DNA of 64,000 bases from Psychrobacter sp. (GCA_018260445.1 JAGLBE010000008.1:49329-113328); one strand, 5' to 3'; shown: positions 1 to 9,670, counted from the stretch's first letter. The notes: generated from the sequence alone by a model not told the origin. Translations and numbers: made by a program.

Positions 1-120
1 CATCTGATGTTGGGTTAAGTCGATGCGTTTGATAATCTTGGTTAAAGCATCGGTTAAAATCTCTTGCACCTGAGCATCGTTTAAATCGGTGGTACGAAAG
101 GGGGTAGAGGTGCTGGTCAT
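1..120 (-). CDS. trpD: Anthranilate phosphoribosyltransferase, N-terminus only (window edge)
   Basis: The gene reads leftward off the window, so only the first 40 codons are present. TrpD transfers phosphoribose from PRPP to anthranilate in tryptophan synthesis. After a short polar leader (MTSTSTPF...) the residues ALTKIIKRIDLTQHQM match the first helix of TrpD proteins. The call is strengthened by trpG lying 119 bp upstream on the same strand, the usual trpG-trpD order. The catalytic domain lies outside the window, so the identity rests on the short N-terminus plus context. Confidence 0.75.
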   Translation of the reverse strand, partial: MTSTSTPFRTTDLNDAQVQEILTDALTKIIKRIDLTQHQM

Positions 121-239
121 AGGTTCTATTCTTTTTAATGGCAATTTAGGAAGGTAGGAAGGTAAGAGGGTTCAAAATGGATAATGTCGAGCCAACTTGT
201 TGAGTGTCCGTCATATCAAATTTAGCAATGCCGTAACGG

Positions 240-914
240 TTATCTGTCTAAAATAGCTGTCGTAGCTATCGTTCCAGTCGTTCTTGTCACATACGTGGTA
301 ATAAAGTTATTCAATAGCGATAACCCTGCTTCACTTAAGATGGATTCAGGGTGAAACTGCACCCCTTCAATCGCGAGTTGACGGTGGCGGATGCCCATAA
401 TCTCGTCTATGTCATCTATGTCTACCATTCCATCAATGCTATTAGCACCCGTATGCGCCATTGTCCATGCCGTCATCTTAAGAGTATCAGGCAACGTGGC
501 TTTGTCAACCAGTAATGAGTGATAGCGAGTGACCTGAGTGGGATTGGCAAGCCCGTTAAAGACGCCCTCGCCGCTATGATACACCAGCGAGGTACGCCCA
601 TGCATGACTTGGCCGGCACGCACAATGCTCGCCCCAAACGCTTGGGCAATGGCTTGGTGCCCCAAACAGACCCCAAGCAGCGGCAGTTTACCCGCAAAAT
701 GGCGAATGCAAGCTAAGGTGATGCCTGCCTCATCTGGCGTACCGGGGCCGGGGCCTAAAACAATAGCTTGTAATCTGCCTTTTTGTTGCATGGCGTCTAT
801 ATCGGCAAGACTAATGGCGTCGTTTTTATAAACCACCACGTCGGCTTGCAGTTGTTGCAGATACTGCACGATATTATAGGTAAAACTGTCGTAATTATCC
901 AAAAGAAGTATCAT
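240..914 (-). CDS. trpG: Anthranilate/aminodeoxychorismate synthase glutamine amidotransferase subunit
   Basis: Class I glutamine amidotransferase of 224 residues that supplies ammonia to the TrpE (or PabB) subunit for anthranilate (or aminodeoxychorismate) synthesis. The start at 914 gives the canonical beginning [14 protein letters not shown]; a longer frame to 992 adds 26 residues with no family counterpart. The oxyanion motif GPGPG, the nucleophile elbow [14 protein letters not shown] and the HPES segment carrying the catalytic His/Glu are intact. Slightly longer than typical TrpG (about 190-200), from insertions around residues 160-185 ([11 protein letters not shown]) and a C-terminal tail. 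It probably serves both tryptophan and folate pathways, as in related species. trpD follows on the same strand. Confidence 0.93.
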   Translation of the reverse strand: MILLLDNYDSFTYNIVQYLQQLQADVVVYKNDAISLADIDAMQQKGRLQAIVLGPGPGTPDEAGITLACIRHFAGKLPLLGVCLGHQAIAQAFGASIVRAGQVMHGRTSLVYHSGEGVFNGLANPTQVTRYHSLLVDKATLPDTLKMTAWTMAHTGANSIDGMVDIDDIDEIMGIRHRQLAIEGVQFHPESILSEAGLSLLNNFITTYVTRTTGTIATTAILDR

Positions 915-1652
915 AAAGGATGCGGCTATTGTAGATTGGCTATGAATTGATGACAGATAAATGAACTGACTTGCTGATTTTGATGGACTCATTTAAACGT
1001 AGCGAAACAAAGCGGCCTCGTCCAAAAATGACAGCGCATCATAAAGCAGATTGATGGCAGACTATATGACCCAATTGTGAACAGGGCGCAATCATTATAA
1101 AGAATAGACGGCTTTTTACTAGGCTTACTGATTTGGCTTACTAATTTGGTAACGTGAATTGCACTAAAATATAAAATATAAAAATTATTTTGCACAAAAA
1201 TAGAGCGTATTTAAATGGCTTTATGCACCAATAAAGACTATAACCCCAATATCTCAGTAGTTTTAAATCGGGTAGAGGCTTATTTAGACGCTGTTATCTA
1301 ATAGCTATCTAATAATTATCTAATATTAGGCCAATATTATATCCCTAAGCAAGACTGGCATAGCCGTTGCATTATTTATCCTATCAAAAGTATGACCCGC
1401 ATAAGACTTGTTATCGTCTTGTTATTATCGTCTTAATAGAATTGCTCATAGCCTACATAGCACTAAATATATAGGGGTTTTACACCTTTTATACGTTAAG
1501 GCGGCTATTGATGCTATACGCTAAGAACGGTATATTTGCATCCTGATTGCGTTATGAGGCACAATACAACAGCGCCGAATAGATACGCTAATCTTTAATA
1601 CTTTACCTATCAACCAACCACTTTTAAAACGACATATTAACGGAGAGATTTA
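915..1652. other. Intergenic region between trpG and glnA
   Basis: About 740 bp of AT-rich DNA separates the divergent trpG and glnA genes. No convincing coding frame was seen. It carries a sigma-54 promoter for glnA (1356-1371). TGCAC half-sites near 1190 and 1223 could belong to NtrC enhancers, but no full palindrome was found. An ATG-proximal GGAGAG at about 1641 is the glnA ribosome binding site. Confidence 0.6.
1356..1371 (+). promoter_or_regulatory. Sigma-54 (RpoN) promoter of glnA
   Basis: The sequence TGGCATAGCCGTTGCA carries GG and GC exactly 10 nt apart, matching the -24/-12 consensus TGGCAC-N5-TTGC with one mismatch. Transcription would begin near 1382, leaving a leader of about 270 nt before glnA. 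In many gammaproteobacteria glnA is activated from a sigma-54 promoter by phosphorylated NtrC under nitrogen limitation. Consensus match and position are seen directly; the regulator is inferred. Confidence 0.75.
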
Positions 1653-3062
1653 ATGTCAAATAAGCTACTAGACCTTATCAAAGAAACCAACGCTAAATGG
1701 GTGGATTGCCGTTTTACCGACACCCGTGGTAAAGAGCAGCATATTAGCTATCCTGCCTCAACAATTGATGAAGACGTGTTTGAAGATGGTAAAATGTTTG
1801 ACGGCTCATCGGTAGCTGGCTGGAAAGGCATTGAAGCCTCTGATATGATTTTGCGCCCTGACCCTGAAACCGCCTTTCTTGACCCGTTTTTTGATGTGCC
1901 CACCGTTGTCGTCACCTGCGATATTATTGAACCCACAACGATGCAAGGCTATGACCGCGATCCACGCTCTATCGCGCGCCGTGCTGAAGAGTACTTAAAA
2001 TCTACCGGTATCGGTGATACCGCCTATTTTGGCCCAGAGCCAGAGTTTTTTATTTTTGATGATGTCAAATGGTCTATAGACATGTCGGGCTCAAGCTCGA
2101 AAATCACCGCCGAAGAGGCCGCCTGGTCGACAGATAATGACTATGAATGGGGCAACATGGCGCATCGCCCTCGCGTGAAAGGCGGTTATTTCCCGGTACC
2201 TCCTGTGGATAGCTCGCAAGATTTGCGTTCAGTAATGTGTCAGCGTTTAGAAGACATCATGGGCGAAAATCGTGTTGAGGTTCATCACCATGAAGTGGCG
2301 TCTTGCCAATCTGAAATCGGCGTCTCGTTTAATACCTTGGTGCGTAAAGCAGATGAAGTACAGCAGTTTAAATATGTGGTGCATAACGTGGCGCATCAAC
2401 ATGGCAAAACGGCCACTTTTATGCCAAAGCCAATAGTAGGCGATAATGGCTCTGGGATGCATGTGCATATGTCCATCTCTAAAGACGGCGTCAATACTTT
2501 TGCCGGTGACGAATATGCAGGCTTATCAGAAACAGCATTGTATTATATTGGCGGCGTTATCAAGCATGCGCGCGCGTTAAATGCCATTGTTAACCCGTCT
2601 ACCAATAGCTACAAGCGCCTTGTGCCCCATTACGAAGCGCCGATTATGCTAGCCTATTCTGCTCGTAACCGTTCGGCCTCTATCCGTATTCCTTATGTGT
2701 CTTCTCCTAAAGGTGTGCGCGTTGAAGCCCGTTTCCCTGATCCCACTTGTAACCCCTATTTAGCCTTTGCAGCGCTATTAATGGCCGGCCTTGACGGTAT
2801 TCAAAACAAAATCCATCCCGGTGAAGCTGCTGATAAAAACTTGTACGACTTACCTCCTGAAGAAGAAGCGCTTATCCCAACAGTGGCTGAAAACTTGGAA
2901 GTAGCATTACAAGCGCTTAAGGATGATCACGAGTTTTTGCTAAAGGGCGATGTGTTTAGTCAAGATATGCTAGACGCTTATATTGAGCTAAAAATGGAAG
3001 AAGTCGAGCGTTTAAATACGACCGTTCATCCGATTGAATTTGATATGTATTATAGCTGCTAA
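1653..3062 (+). CDS. glnA: Glutamine synthetase, type I
   Basis: ATP-dependent cytosolic ligase making glutamine from glutamate and ammonia, the main nitrogen-assimilation enzyme. The 469-residue length is normal for GSI-beta dodecamers. Visible motifs include the beta-grasp Asp-50 latch region ([12 protein letters not shown]), the metal-binding FGPEPEFF, the ATP-binding [16 protein letters not shown] block and the glutamate-loop segment [12 protein letters not shown]. The adenylylation tyrosine sits in [10 protein letters not shown] near residue 398, so GlnE control is likely. A GGAGAG ribosome binding site lies 6 nt before ATG. Expression probably comes from the sigma-54 promoter at 1356-1371. 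A strong terminator follows at 3239. ntrB/ntrC are not adjacent. Confidence 0.98.
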   Translation: MSNKLLDLIKETNAKWVDCRFTDTRGKEQHISYPASTIDEDVFEDGKMFDGSSVAGWKGIEASDMILRPDPETAFLDPFFDVPTVVVTCDIIEPTTMQGYDRDPRSIARRAEEYLKSTGIGDTAYFGPEPEFFIFDDVKWSIDMSGSSSKITAEEAAWSTDNDYEWGNMAHRPRVKGGYFPVPPVDSSQDLRSVMCQRLEDIMGENRVEVHHHEVASCQSEIGVSFNTLVRKADEVQQFKYVVHNVAHQHGKTATFMPKPIVGDNGSGMHVHMSISKDGVNTFAGDEYAGLSETALYYIGGVIKHARALNAIVNPSTNSYKRLVPHYEAPIMLAYSARNRSASIRIPYVSSPKGVRVEARFPDPTCNPYLAFAALLMAGLDGIQNKIHPGEAADKNLYDLPPEEEALIPTVAENLEVALQALKDDHEFLLKGDVFSQDMLDAYIELKMEEVERLNTTVHPIEFDMYYSC

Positions 3063-3238
3063 TATCCCCTTTGCTGCTGTGACCTATAGGACTGATGAGC
3101 ATTGTCCCTTTTGCGGTAGTGCTACAGCCAATAGATATGCTTTAGTATGTGCGAAATAGTAGCCATCTTAGCCATACTAAATGATGTCTACAAAAATAAT
3201 AGCAGCTAGTTTGTGCGTTATACAACCCAGCCACATTC

Positions 3239-3269
3239 AACCCAGCCACGTTGGTGCGCTGGGTTTTTT
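3239..3269 (+). terminator. Rho-independent terminator after glnA
   Basis: Eight-base-pair stem AACCCAGC/GCTGGGTT with an 11-nt loop, running into six Ts. It lies 177 bp past the glnA stop codon. The remaining DNA to 3520 shows no other gene. Confidence 0.85.
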
Positions 3270-3520
3270 GGTGTTTATGGTTTATAGTGACTAGGTATCA
3301 GGATAAAAGCGACTGATAAAAAGACGTGGTTACAGTGCACTTAGCACTTAGCATTGAGTTGCTCAATGATAAGACACAGTGTGTTGTCGATGATGTGCAA
3401 TGTATGCTGGGTATGCTGGTATTTTATGGCGGTTAACCTAAACTAAAGTTAAATTTGAGGCGAATCCGTATATAATAGGATAAAGTTTACTAGAGAAATG
3501 GGCTAATAAAGAGACCAACG

Positions 3521-4255
3521 ATGACCACTCAAAGAGTTCAAACATGTGCGCTAAATAATCTATGCAAAAAATCACAGCCTTTACCGCATACCCTAATACT
3601 AGGTGGCCTATTGGGCTTAGCCATATTAGCCACAGGGCCCGCCTATGCCGATATCTACAAAATTACTCATGCAGATGGCAGTGTCGTTTATTCCGATAGA
3701 GCTTCTAACGATATGAACAGCAAAGTAGACATTGTCACTATTCCTCCTGCGCCAACAGCTTCCGCTCAAACCAGCCAATATAATGCCTATACCGCTGCCC
3801 CAATGCCAGCGACCTCAGTGAATACGCCTAATGCAGATGGTAGCAACAATGGCATCAATAGCAACAAAGACAGCAGTGTTGCTTATCATCTTACCATCCT
3901 ATCGCCCATTAAAGAGCGGGCTTATCATCGCCCTATGCAAAATATTGAGGTAGAGGTGAGTGTGTCACCCAAATTAAGAGCGGGGGATAAAGTAACCATA
4001 CTGATTGACAGCGCAGAAGTGGCCACAGGTTTAACCGCAAGCATACCTACCACGCAATTAAATCCGGGTAAACATATTTTAGAGGTTCATGTGCTCACTG
4101 GCAGCGGCGTTAGCACCTCTAAAGAGACCATGACCTTTTATGTGATACAAAATAGCCGCGTTCAGCAACAAAAAAGGCAACTTGTTGAGCAGCTCAATGC
4201 CTATAACCAATTGCCTTGGTATAAAAAATTGATGCTAAGACTAAGCAGTAAGTAG
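3521..4255 (+). CDS. DUF4124-domain envelope protein
   Basis: Protein of 244 residues exported through an N-terminal hydrophobic segment (LILGGLLGLAILATGPAYA, about residues 25-43). The first part of the mature protein, DIYKITHADGSVVYSDRAS, is the DUF4124 signature (YKxxDxxGxVxYSDxP). A low-complexity linker (about 80-120) leads to a beta-rich C-terminal domain that looks Ig-like (KVTILIDSAEVATGL...NPGKHILEVHVL). A DUF4124 protein next to glnA also occurs in Pseudomonas, between glnA and ntrBC, so the neighbourhood is conserved although ntrBC are missing here. Molecular function is unknown. Confidence 0.8.
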   Translation: MTTQRVQTCALNNLCKKSQPLPHTLILGGLLGLAILATGPAYADIYKITHADGSVVYSDRASNDMNSKVDIVTIPPAPTASAQTSQYNAYTAAPMPATSVNTPNADGSNNGINSNKDSSVAYHLTILSPIKERAYHRPMQNIEVEVSVSPKLRAGDKVTILIDSAEVATGLTASIPTTQLNPGKHILEVHVLTGSGVSTSKETMTFYVIQNSRVQQQKRQLVEQLNAYNQLPWYKKLMLRLSSK

Positions 4256-4344
4256 CTAATAAACAGTCGTGTTATAGACAGCAGCGTTATAAATGGCTAC
4301 CTATCCCCGTTAATCCTTGTCGCACGCTAGGGCGCTAGTGCCCA

Positions 4345-5094
4345 TTATTTTCGCCAAGGTAGCAACTCAATGGTGCCATTGGCCACCACTTTGACTTCAG
4401 AATCACCGCCTTCAAAATTTTGTGCTGGCACACCTGCTGCATCGTTCATCGTAGAGCGCATGGCCATCATAGGCTGTACCGTATAGCCCCCTTCGGTATT
4501 CAAGGTAACAGACACAATTTGATAGCCGCTGTTATCCCACGCCTTGGTCAAAACATTAGCTTGGTCTTTAAAGGCTTGACTGGCCTCAATCATCAGTTCT
4601 TGTTCAACGGCGGCACGTTTGTCTTTAGAGATGCCAAATTGAATGTTTTGTAGCACCAGGGTGTCTTGTAATGCCGCCACCAAGTCACTCATCGCCGTAA
4701 AATCGTTGCTTTTTAAGTCTAAAGAGGCAGACCCCGTCCAACCTAAAATCTTACCATCGTCGTTATTATGGCGCGGATAAGTGTTTTGTGAGCCCGTTGT
4801 GGCGGTCACCGAAGGATAACGCTTGGCAATTTGTAACGCCTGATTCATCGCGCTGTTGAGTTCAGTAGCCAACAGCTTAGGGCTATCTGCCTGTGCTTGC
4901 TTGGTCAAGGTAGCGGTCACTTGGTCATTTTTAACCTCCTTACTGGCATTGACGCTATAGCTAATTTGATTATAGCCGGTCGGCTCTGCCAATGCCGCTT
5001 GCGACAGCATGGTCGACATCAGGGCTATCGCTGCGCAACCTGCCAGTAGTCCTAGATGCGGTTGGCTAAATCGGTGTATATGACGTGTTTGCAT
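4345..5094 (-). CDS. SIMPL-domain (DUF541) periplasmic protein
   Basis: 249-residue protein with a Sec signal peptide (hydrophobic LGLLAGCAAIALMSTML, cleavage after AALA near residue 36). The mature part has the SIMPL/DUF541 layout: an N-terminal beta-strand (ISYSVNASKEV), a long helical segment (LNSAMNQALQIAKRYPSV), the conserved W-TGSASLDLKSNDF strand, and a C-terminal stretch with YQIVSVTLNTEGGY and a methionine-rich MMAMRSTM. The family includes E. coli YggE, linked to oxidative stress, but its biochemical role is not settled. AAGGA precedes the ATG by 8 nt. Convergent with the DUF4124 gene. Confidence 0.85.
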   Translation of the reverse strand: MQTRHIHRFSQPHLGLLAGCAAIALMSTMLSQAALAEPTGYNQISYSVNASKEVKNDQVTATLTKQAQADSPKLLATELNSAMNQALQIAKRYPSVTATTGSQNTYPRHNNDDGKILGWTGSASLDLKSNDFTAMSDLVAALQDTLVLQNIQFGISKDKRAAVEQELMIEASQAFKDQANVLTKAWDNSGYQIVSVTLNTEGGYTVQPMMAMRSTMNDAAGVPAQNFEGGDSEVKVVANGTIELLPWRK

Positions 5095-5256
5095 ACGGTT
5101 GTCCTTATTGTTATCGATGATTGACCTTTTAAGCTCATCTATAGTAGCAACAAGCCCATTACTAATAAAGTGCTATTGCTGTGACAAAAGTTGTGGCAAT
5201 TGTTGCTACCACGCCCTAGGCGGCAATCATGAGGCGCCTGTATTGGCCTATTATAT

Positions 5257-6267
5257 TTACCATTGACTTTGTCTGGCTAATTTTGCCTCGTTAGATTCGG
5301 GATACCTACTGATTAACATCTCCACATATTTTTTAGCTTGCGTCACCTGTCGGTCACTTTGGGCAAAGGTTGCCAATCGATACAGTGCTTTGCTTTGTTT
5401 ATCATTACTAGGATAATCGTTGTAATGATTGATGACTTGTAAAAACTCGCTTTGTGCCTGTTTTATATTGGGTGGGCTGTCTTTTAAGTAAAACTCACCT
5501 AACCAATAATGGGCATTGGGCGCTAGGCTATGATTGGGGTAAGCAGCAATAAATGCTTGCATTTTCTCAATGCCCGCTTTTGCCCCTTCTTCTTTTAGCG
5601 CAGAGTAGGCTGCAAAATAGGCGTTTTGCGCTTGATTGCTGTCTGTAGTTTGGGTTAGCGGATTGGCATTGGGTGCCATCGGTTTACTATGAGAACCAGC
5701 GGTAGATGCTTCGGAACTCGCAACAGCTGCAATATCTACATTGCTTAGTAGCAAAGGTTGATTGCTGCCATCCACCGCGTCGCTACCGTTTCGCAAAGTG
5801 GGTATCAAATAGGGTCGACGGACGGCCTCATTATTATTGATTGCGGTAGATTTTAGATCAACCTGTTCGGCAACCTGTGCTTTAATAAGCGGGGCAAGCT
5901 CGCTGAGTAGTTCTGCTTTTAAGGCTTGTTTGCTGCTAGCAAAGACAGCGGCGCCGTTGCTCGCTTGGGCATTACTGCGCGTTAAGTCATTCACCTGTAA
6001 TTGTAGTATCTCGACCTGTCCGGCCAATCGTGCCATTTCAAGTTGCTGGGTCTGTAATTGTTTGACTAATTCATAAGCATTCGGTAAGGCGGCATTGGGT
6101 AGTACGGCATTACTAGTGACGATAGCAATAGGGGAGGTGCGGTTGGTAGATGTAGAATCATCAATACCAGCGGCGTACCCGATGCCAGAACCTGCGTAAG
6201 TGCTAAAAGTAGCAGTCAGGATGCAGAGTTTAATGATAATAGAGCGTTGTTTGCGAATAACGACCAT
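5257..6267 (-). CDS. CpoB/YbgF-like periplasmic TPR protein
   Basis: 336-residue exported protein. The chosen start (MVVIRKQRS...) gives a compact signal peptide ending near GIGYAAG and is preceded by GAGACA; a start at 6303 adds 12 residues without a usable ribosome binding site. A trimerising coiled coil (YELVKQLQTQQLEMARLAG...LQVNDLTR) is followed by a disordered linker and three C-terminal TPR-like repeats (AYFAAYSALKEEG, PNAHYWLGEFYL, ALYRLATFAQ). This is the CpoB/YbgF architecture; CpoB coordinates PBP1b activity with Tol-Pal constriction. The gene is not next to tol-pal here, and the linker is long, so orthology rather than paralogy is unproven. Confidence 0.75.
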   Translation of the reverse strand: MVVIRKQRSIIIKLCILTATFSTYAGSGIGYAAGIDDSTSTNRTSPIAIVTSNAVLPNAALPNAYELVKQLQTQQLEMARLAGQVEILQLQVNDLTRSNAQASNGAAVFASSKQALKAELLSELAPLIKAQVAEQVDLKSTAINNNEAVRRPYLIPTLRNGSDAVDGSNQPLLLSNVDIAAVASSEASTAGSHSKPMAPNANPLTQTTDSNQAQNAYFAAYSALKEEGAKAGIEKMQAFIAAYPNHSLAPNAHYWLGEFYLKDSPPNIKQAQSEFLQVINHYNDYPSNDKQSKALYRLATFAQSDRQVTQAKKYVEMLISRYPESNEAKLARQSQW

Positions 6268-6642
6268 GATTGTCTCGACTAGGTTGGTGTTGCTGACAGG
6301 CATAAAAAGACATAAATAAGCGGGAGATTGTATTTAAAAAAAGAAGCCGTTTAGGAGATATCTTGCCTCGTACTGTGGTTGTAGCTTAGATTTAACTTGG
6401 TTTGGGCTTAAATGCTAAATTGTGCATAGGGCGCTTGTGAGCATTGGCAATCTTGGCAGTCCTAACCAGCCAAGTAGTATTCTAGATACTATCATCCATG
6501 ACATACAGAAAGATAGCAACACTAGGCAATAATGTAACTTTTGCTCTGTTGGTCTGCAGCGGGCTGCTAACAGTCAACAGGACTACGCTAAACTACGCTA
6601 AGGTTAATATGAGGTTAATATGGCTACAATAGCTAAAAACAC

Positions 6643-6670
6643 TTGAAAACAGATGCGTTTAAGGTATAAT
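6643..6670 (+). promoter_or_regulatory. Sigma-70 promoter of the SRP RNA gene
   Basis: TTGAAA and TATAAT are separated by 16 bp and lie just ahead of the 4.5S RNA, predicting a start near 6677. The region between 6268 and 6642 shows no other gene. Confidence 0.8.
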
Positions 6671-6676
6671 ACTGCT

Positions 6677-6790
<114 letters not shown>

Positions 6791-6843
6791 TTTTGCCTAA
6801 AATTTGGTAACTTGTCCTTCTTTAAAATCAAGCGAGCATAAAT

Positions 6844-7476
6844 ATGAATAAAGCGGCCGTTGTTATTGCATGTTTATCATTGCTTGCTGGATGCGAACCT
6901 TTACAGCCGTCAGAAGAAGGAAAAGCGCAAGTTGCCAAGACGCAAGCAGCGGCCAAGGATGGAGCCAGCACCAAAGCGGACACTTCAATAGAGACGCTAG
7001 CAGCGCAAGGGGATGCGGATGCACAGGTTAAGCTGGCAAAAATGTATTTTGACGGCACTGGCGTTGCTCAAGACTATGTGAAGGCCGCTGATTTGTATGA
7101 AAAATCTGCCAAGCAGGGCAACGCCCAAGCGCAGTATCATCTGGGGCTGATGTATTATGAAGGTAATATCCACGGTATTGAACAGGATTATATTAAGGCG
7201 TATGAATGGTTGGTTAGAGCCGCACAGCAGCAGCACCCAGAGGCAAGCCACTATATGGCAGAGATGTTTCGCCAAGGCGAGGGGGTTATTCAGGACGAGG
7301 ATAAGGCCAAAAAGTGGTTTGAACGGGCCTGCAAGGCGGGCTATCGGGTCGATTGTCAAGCTGTTGTGCCAGAAAATGCCAGCACCACCCCAAATGCCAG
7401 CACCACCCCGATAGCGGTTGCAAGCGCGCCGGCATTAGATAAGGCGCCTACCAGCGTGACTGCGCCAGCCTCTTAA
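6844..7476 (+). CDS. Sel1-repeat lipoprotein
   Basis: 210-residue protein starting MNKAAVVIACLSLLAGC, a lipoprotein signal peptide with lipobox LLAGC, so it is probably anchored to an envelope membrane facing the periplasm. Residues about 57-170 hold three Sel1 (SLR) repeats (AQVKLAKMYFDGTGV, AQYHLGLMYYEGN, ASHYMAEMFRQGEGV). The C-terminus is Ala/Thr/Pro-rich with a duplicated NASTTP unit. Sel1 proteins act as protein-protein scaffolds; the partner cannot be guessed. It begins about 50 bp after the SRP RNA and probably has its own promoter or depends on read-through. Confidence 0.85.
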   Translation: MNKAAVVIACLSLLAGCEPLQPSEEGKAQVAKTQAAAKDGASTKADTSIETLAAQGDADAQVKLAKMYFDGTGVAQDYVKAADLYEKSAKQGNAQAQYHLGLMYYEGNIHGIEQDYIKAYEWLVRAAQQQHPEASHYMAEMFRQGEGVIQDEDKAKKWFERACKAGYRVDCQAVVPENASTTPNASTTPIAVASAPALDKAPTSVTAPAS

Positions 7477-7696
7477 ATTGAGTCAAGTTCTTTGTCATGG
7501 CTTTAAATGTATAATTTATAGCGTCGTTGATTTGCACTGGTTTACACGACCTGACTTGCTGTTCTGTGAGTGCCATTTTTGCGTGTCCTGTGTCCAGTGC
7601 GGTGTCTTCAATGTGTCCATTTAATACGTGATAGACTATGATTGTCAATGATAGTGTATGACAGTTCATGACAGTTACAGAAAGCGCTAGACAAAT

Positions 7697-7732
7697 AAAA
7701 ACCCTTACAAAGCAAGGCTTGTAAGGGTTTAT
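7697..7732 (-). terminator. Terminator downstream of tmRNA, probably bidirectional
   Basis: A perfect 12-bp stem AAACCCTTACAA/TTGTAAGGGTTT with an 8-nt loop sits between the Sel1 gene and the 3' end of ssrA. On the minus strand it continues into a T-rich stretch, so it should end the tmRNA transcript. It may also stop plus-strand transcription from the Sel1 gene. Confidence 0.8.
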
Positions 7733-7766
7733 TTGATGCTAGATGACAGTTTATAACAGTTTAAGG

Positions 7767-8125
7767 TGGTGGAGATGGCGGGAGTTGAACCCGCGTCCGC
7801 CAGCATTACATCTGTGGATCTACATGCTTAGTTTCTGTCTATGGTTTTAACCCGCACCGATCCGACAGTCAGGATGGATTGGGCGATCCTTTGAGTTTAA
7901 ACTTAGAGGACTAAGGCAGCCCCCTAAGCGAACCCATATGCGTGCGCTTCAACTCAACTAACCTACTATGGGTAAAAGGCAGTTGAGTAAGCAGGGATTT
8001 AGGCTGCTAGAGCGTAACTTTCGTCGTTTGCGATTATAACAATATATGTTGGATTTACGAGAGGACATATACTCTCGGCATGCACCATCAGGTTTCATCA
8101 CCAGCGTCGAAGCCAGAACATCCCC
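7767..8125 (-). ncRNA. ssrA: tmRNA (transfer-messenger RNA)
   Basis: One-piece tmRNA of 359 nt that rescues stalled ribosomes with SmpB. The 5' end GGGGATGTTCTGGCTTCGAC and the 3' end ...CATCTCCACCA pair to form the tRNA-like acceptor stem, and the CCA is encoded (7767-7769). The T-arm reads GGGTTCAACTCCC-like near 7780. The tag frame at 7999-8031 (read leftward) gives ANDESYALAA followed by TAA, ending in the typical protease-recognition LAA-type tail. This is one Thr-to-Ser change from the tag I recall for Acinetobacter, supporting Moraxellaceae. Confidence 0.95.
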
Positions 8126-8138
8126 AATAGAGCCATGT

Positions 8139-8167
8139 ATTATAAAGCAATCGGGCGATAATGGCAA
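8139..8167 (-). promoter_or_regulatory. Sigma-70 promoter of ssrA
   Basis: On the minus strand TTGCCA and TATAAT are spaced by exactly 17 bp, 13 nt upstream of the mature tmRNA 5' end. A short 5' leader would be removed by RNase P. Confidence 0.8.
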
Positions 8168-8313
8168 GTGTAGCAGGCATCTGACGCTATAAATAATATA
8201 GGTAATAATGATAGAAAGTGATGACAGACACTGATACAGATATAGCCAACAGTAGAGCGATTAATTATAGCCTATAGCTATAAATGAATTATGGCATTAT
8301 AAAACCGCGCCCA

Positions 8314-8342
8314 TAAAAAAAGCCAGCGGTAGCTGACTTTTT
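8314..8342 (-). terminator. Terminator of the rpsF-rpsR-rplI operon
   Basis: Minus-strand hairpin AAAGTCAGC/GCTGGCTTT (one G-U pair) with a 4-nt loop running into seven Ts, 113 bp past the rplI stop. The remaining DNA from 8168 to 8454 shows no gene. Confidence 0.85.
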
Positions 8343-8454
8343 GCTAGAGCCTTACAGACACCTAAATCTGAAAACGCATCCTCAATCCTCAACAGGTATC
8401 AATTTATTCAGGTTATCAATGTATCAATACCTATATAGGACATAGAGCTAAAAA

Positions 8455-8976
8455 CTAAGCGTCTTCTTGACCAGTTTGATTGCTTTGAGAATTGTTATTA
8501 TTGGCGGCGGTCGCATCTGCTAAATCGCCATCTTCAGACAAAATAGTCACTAAAATAGTGGTAACCACATCATGATGCAATTGAATATCCACATTGTATT
8601 CGCCAACTTGACGCAAAGTACCTTCAGGTAATTTCACTTCAACACGGTCCACTTCTATACCTGATTTGGTTAGCGCATCAGCAATATCACGAGTACCAAC
8701 TGAACCAAACAGCTTACCATCTTCGCCAGATTTTGCCCGCATGATAACATTCACATCGGTCAACGCATCGGCGCGTTGTTGGGCAGCGTTTAACTCTTCA
8801 GCTTCAGCCGCTTCAAGCTCAGCACGGCGGGCTTCAAACTTGCTTATATTGATAGCCGTTGCTGGCAATGCTTTACCTTGAGGGATAAGGTAGTTACGGC
8901 CGTAGCCAGCTTTAACACTTACAGTTTCGCCAAGTTTACCAAGGTTAATGATACGCTGTAATAAAATAACTTGCAT
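8455..8976 (-). CDS. rplI: 50S ribosomal protein bL9
   Basis: Large-subunit protein that binds 23S rRNA near the L1 stalk. Residues 1-50 hold the N-terminal RNA-binding domain ([36 protein letters not shown]), followed by the long connecting helix rich in Glu/Ala and the C-terminal domain ([13 protein letters not shown]...[14 protein letters not shown]). At 173 residues it exceeds the usual 148-150, because of an added polar tail ([18 protein letters not shown]). AAGGAG lies ahead of the ATG. Last gene of the rpsF-rpsR-rplI operon, 20 bp after rpsR. Confidence 0.97.
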   Translation of the reverse strand: MQVILLQRIINLGKLGETVSVKAGYGRNYLIPQGKALPATAINISKFEARRAELEAAEAEELNAAQQRADALTDVNVIMRAKSGEDGKLFGSVGTRDIADALTKSGIEVDRVEVKLPEGTLRQVGEYNVDIQLHHDVVTTILVTILSEDGDLADATAANNNNSQSNQTGQEDA

Positions 8977-8996
8977 GAGTCACTCCTTAGTGTGGC

Positions 8997-9224
8997 TTAC
9001 TGATGGTTATCAGTATAGGGTAGCAATGACAAATAACGAGCTTGCTTAATAGCAGTCGCTAATTGGCGTTGATATTTGTTAGACGTACCGGTGATACGGC
9101 TAGGGACAATTTTACCATTGTCACTAATGTATTGCTTTAATAGCTCAACATCTTTGTAATCAATATGGGTAATGCCTTCAGCGGTAAAACGGCAAAACTT
9201 ACGACGGCGATAAAAACGAGCCAT
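8997..9224 (-). CDS. rpsR: 30S ribosomal protein bS18
   Basis: 75-residue small-subunit protein that pairs with bS6 on the platform of 16S rRNA. The sequence [17 protein letters not shown] and the conserved core [42 protein letters not shown] are typical. It lies 26 bp after rpsF and 20 bp before rplI, the standard gammaproteobacterial order (without priB). Confidence 0.98.
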   Translation of the reverse strand: MARFYRRRKFCRFTAEGITHIDYKDVELLKQYISDNGKIVPSRITGTSNKYQRQLATAIKQARYLSLLPYTDNHQ

Positions 9225-9250
9225 GGGTTTTCTCCTTCATTGAGCTTAAA

Positions 9251-9670
9251 TTAGTCTTCAGAATCGTCATTGTCTAAATCATCGTCGTCTTCGGCATGGT
9301 CATCGATATCATCGATATCGTCATGCGTGGTACGGCGAGCACGTTTTTCATCAGCAGATTTTGCCAATTGTGATGGCTCAGTAATGGCATCATCACGACG
9401 AACAATCAGACTACGAATAATGGCATCATTATAACGGAACAATTCTTCAAGCTCCGCCAAGGTGGCACCGTCACACTCTATGTTAAATAATACATAGTGG
9501 GCTTTGTGGATTTTATTGATAGGATAAGCCAATTGACGGCGGCCCCAATCTTCTAAACGATGCACTAGACCATTATTGTCTTGAACTAATTTAATATATC
9601 GCTCAACCATACCGACAACTTGGTCGCTTTGGTCAGGGTGGACGATAAGCACCACTTCGTAATGTCGCAT
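9251..9670 (-). CDS. rpsF: 30S ribosomal protein bS6
   Basis: 139-residue small-subunit protein. The start at 9670 gives [15 protein letters not shown], the universal bS6 beginning, with AAGGAG placed correctly; a frame to 9718 adds 16 residues that are leader DNA. Core motifs include [32 protein letters not shown] and HYVLFNIE. The tail is strongly acidic ([23 protein letters not shown]), a longer version of the acidic bS6 C-terminus that RimK extends with glutamate in E. coli. First gene of the operon, driven by the promoter at 9815-9843. Confidence 0.97.
   Translation of the reverse strand: MRHYEVVLIVHPDQSDQVVGMVERYIKLVQDNNGLVHRLEDWGRRQLAYPINKIHKAHYVLFNIECDGATLAELEELFRYNDAIIRSLIVRRDDAITEPSQLAKSADEKRARRTTHDDIDDIDDHAEDDDDLDNDDSED

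Noticed and set aside
1185-1235. TGCAC half-sites as NtrC enhancer sites for glnA
   Set aside because: Neither forms the full GCAC-N-GTGC palindrome, so they were not listed as operators.
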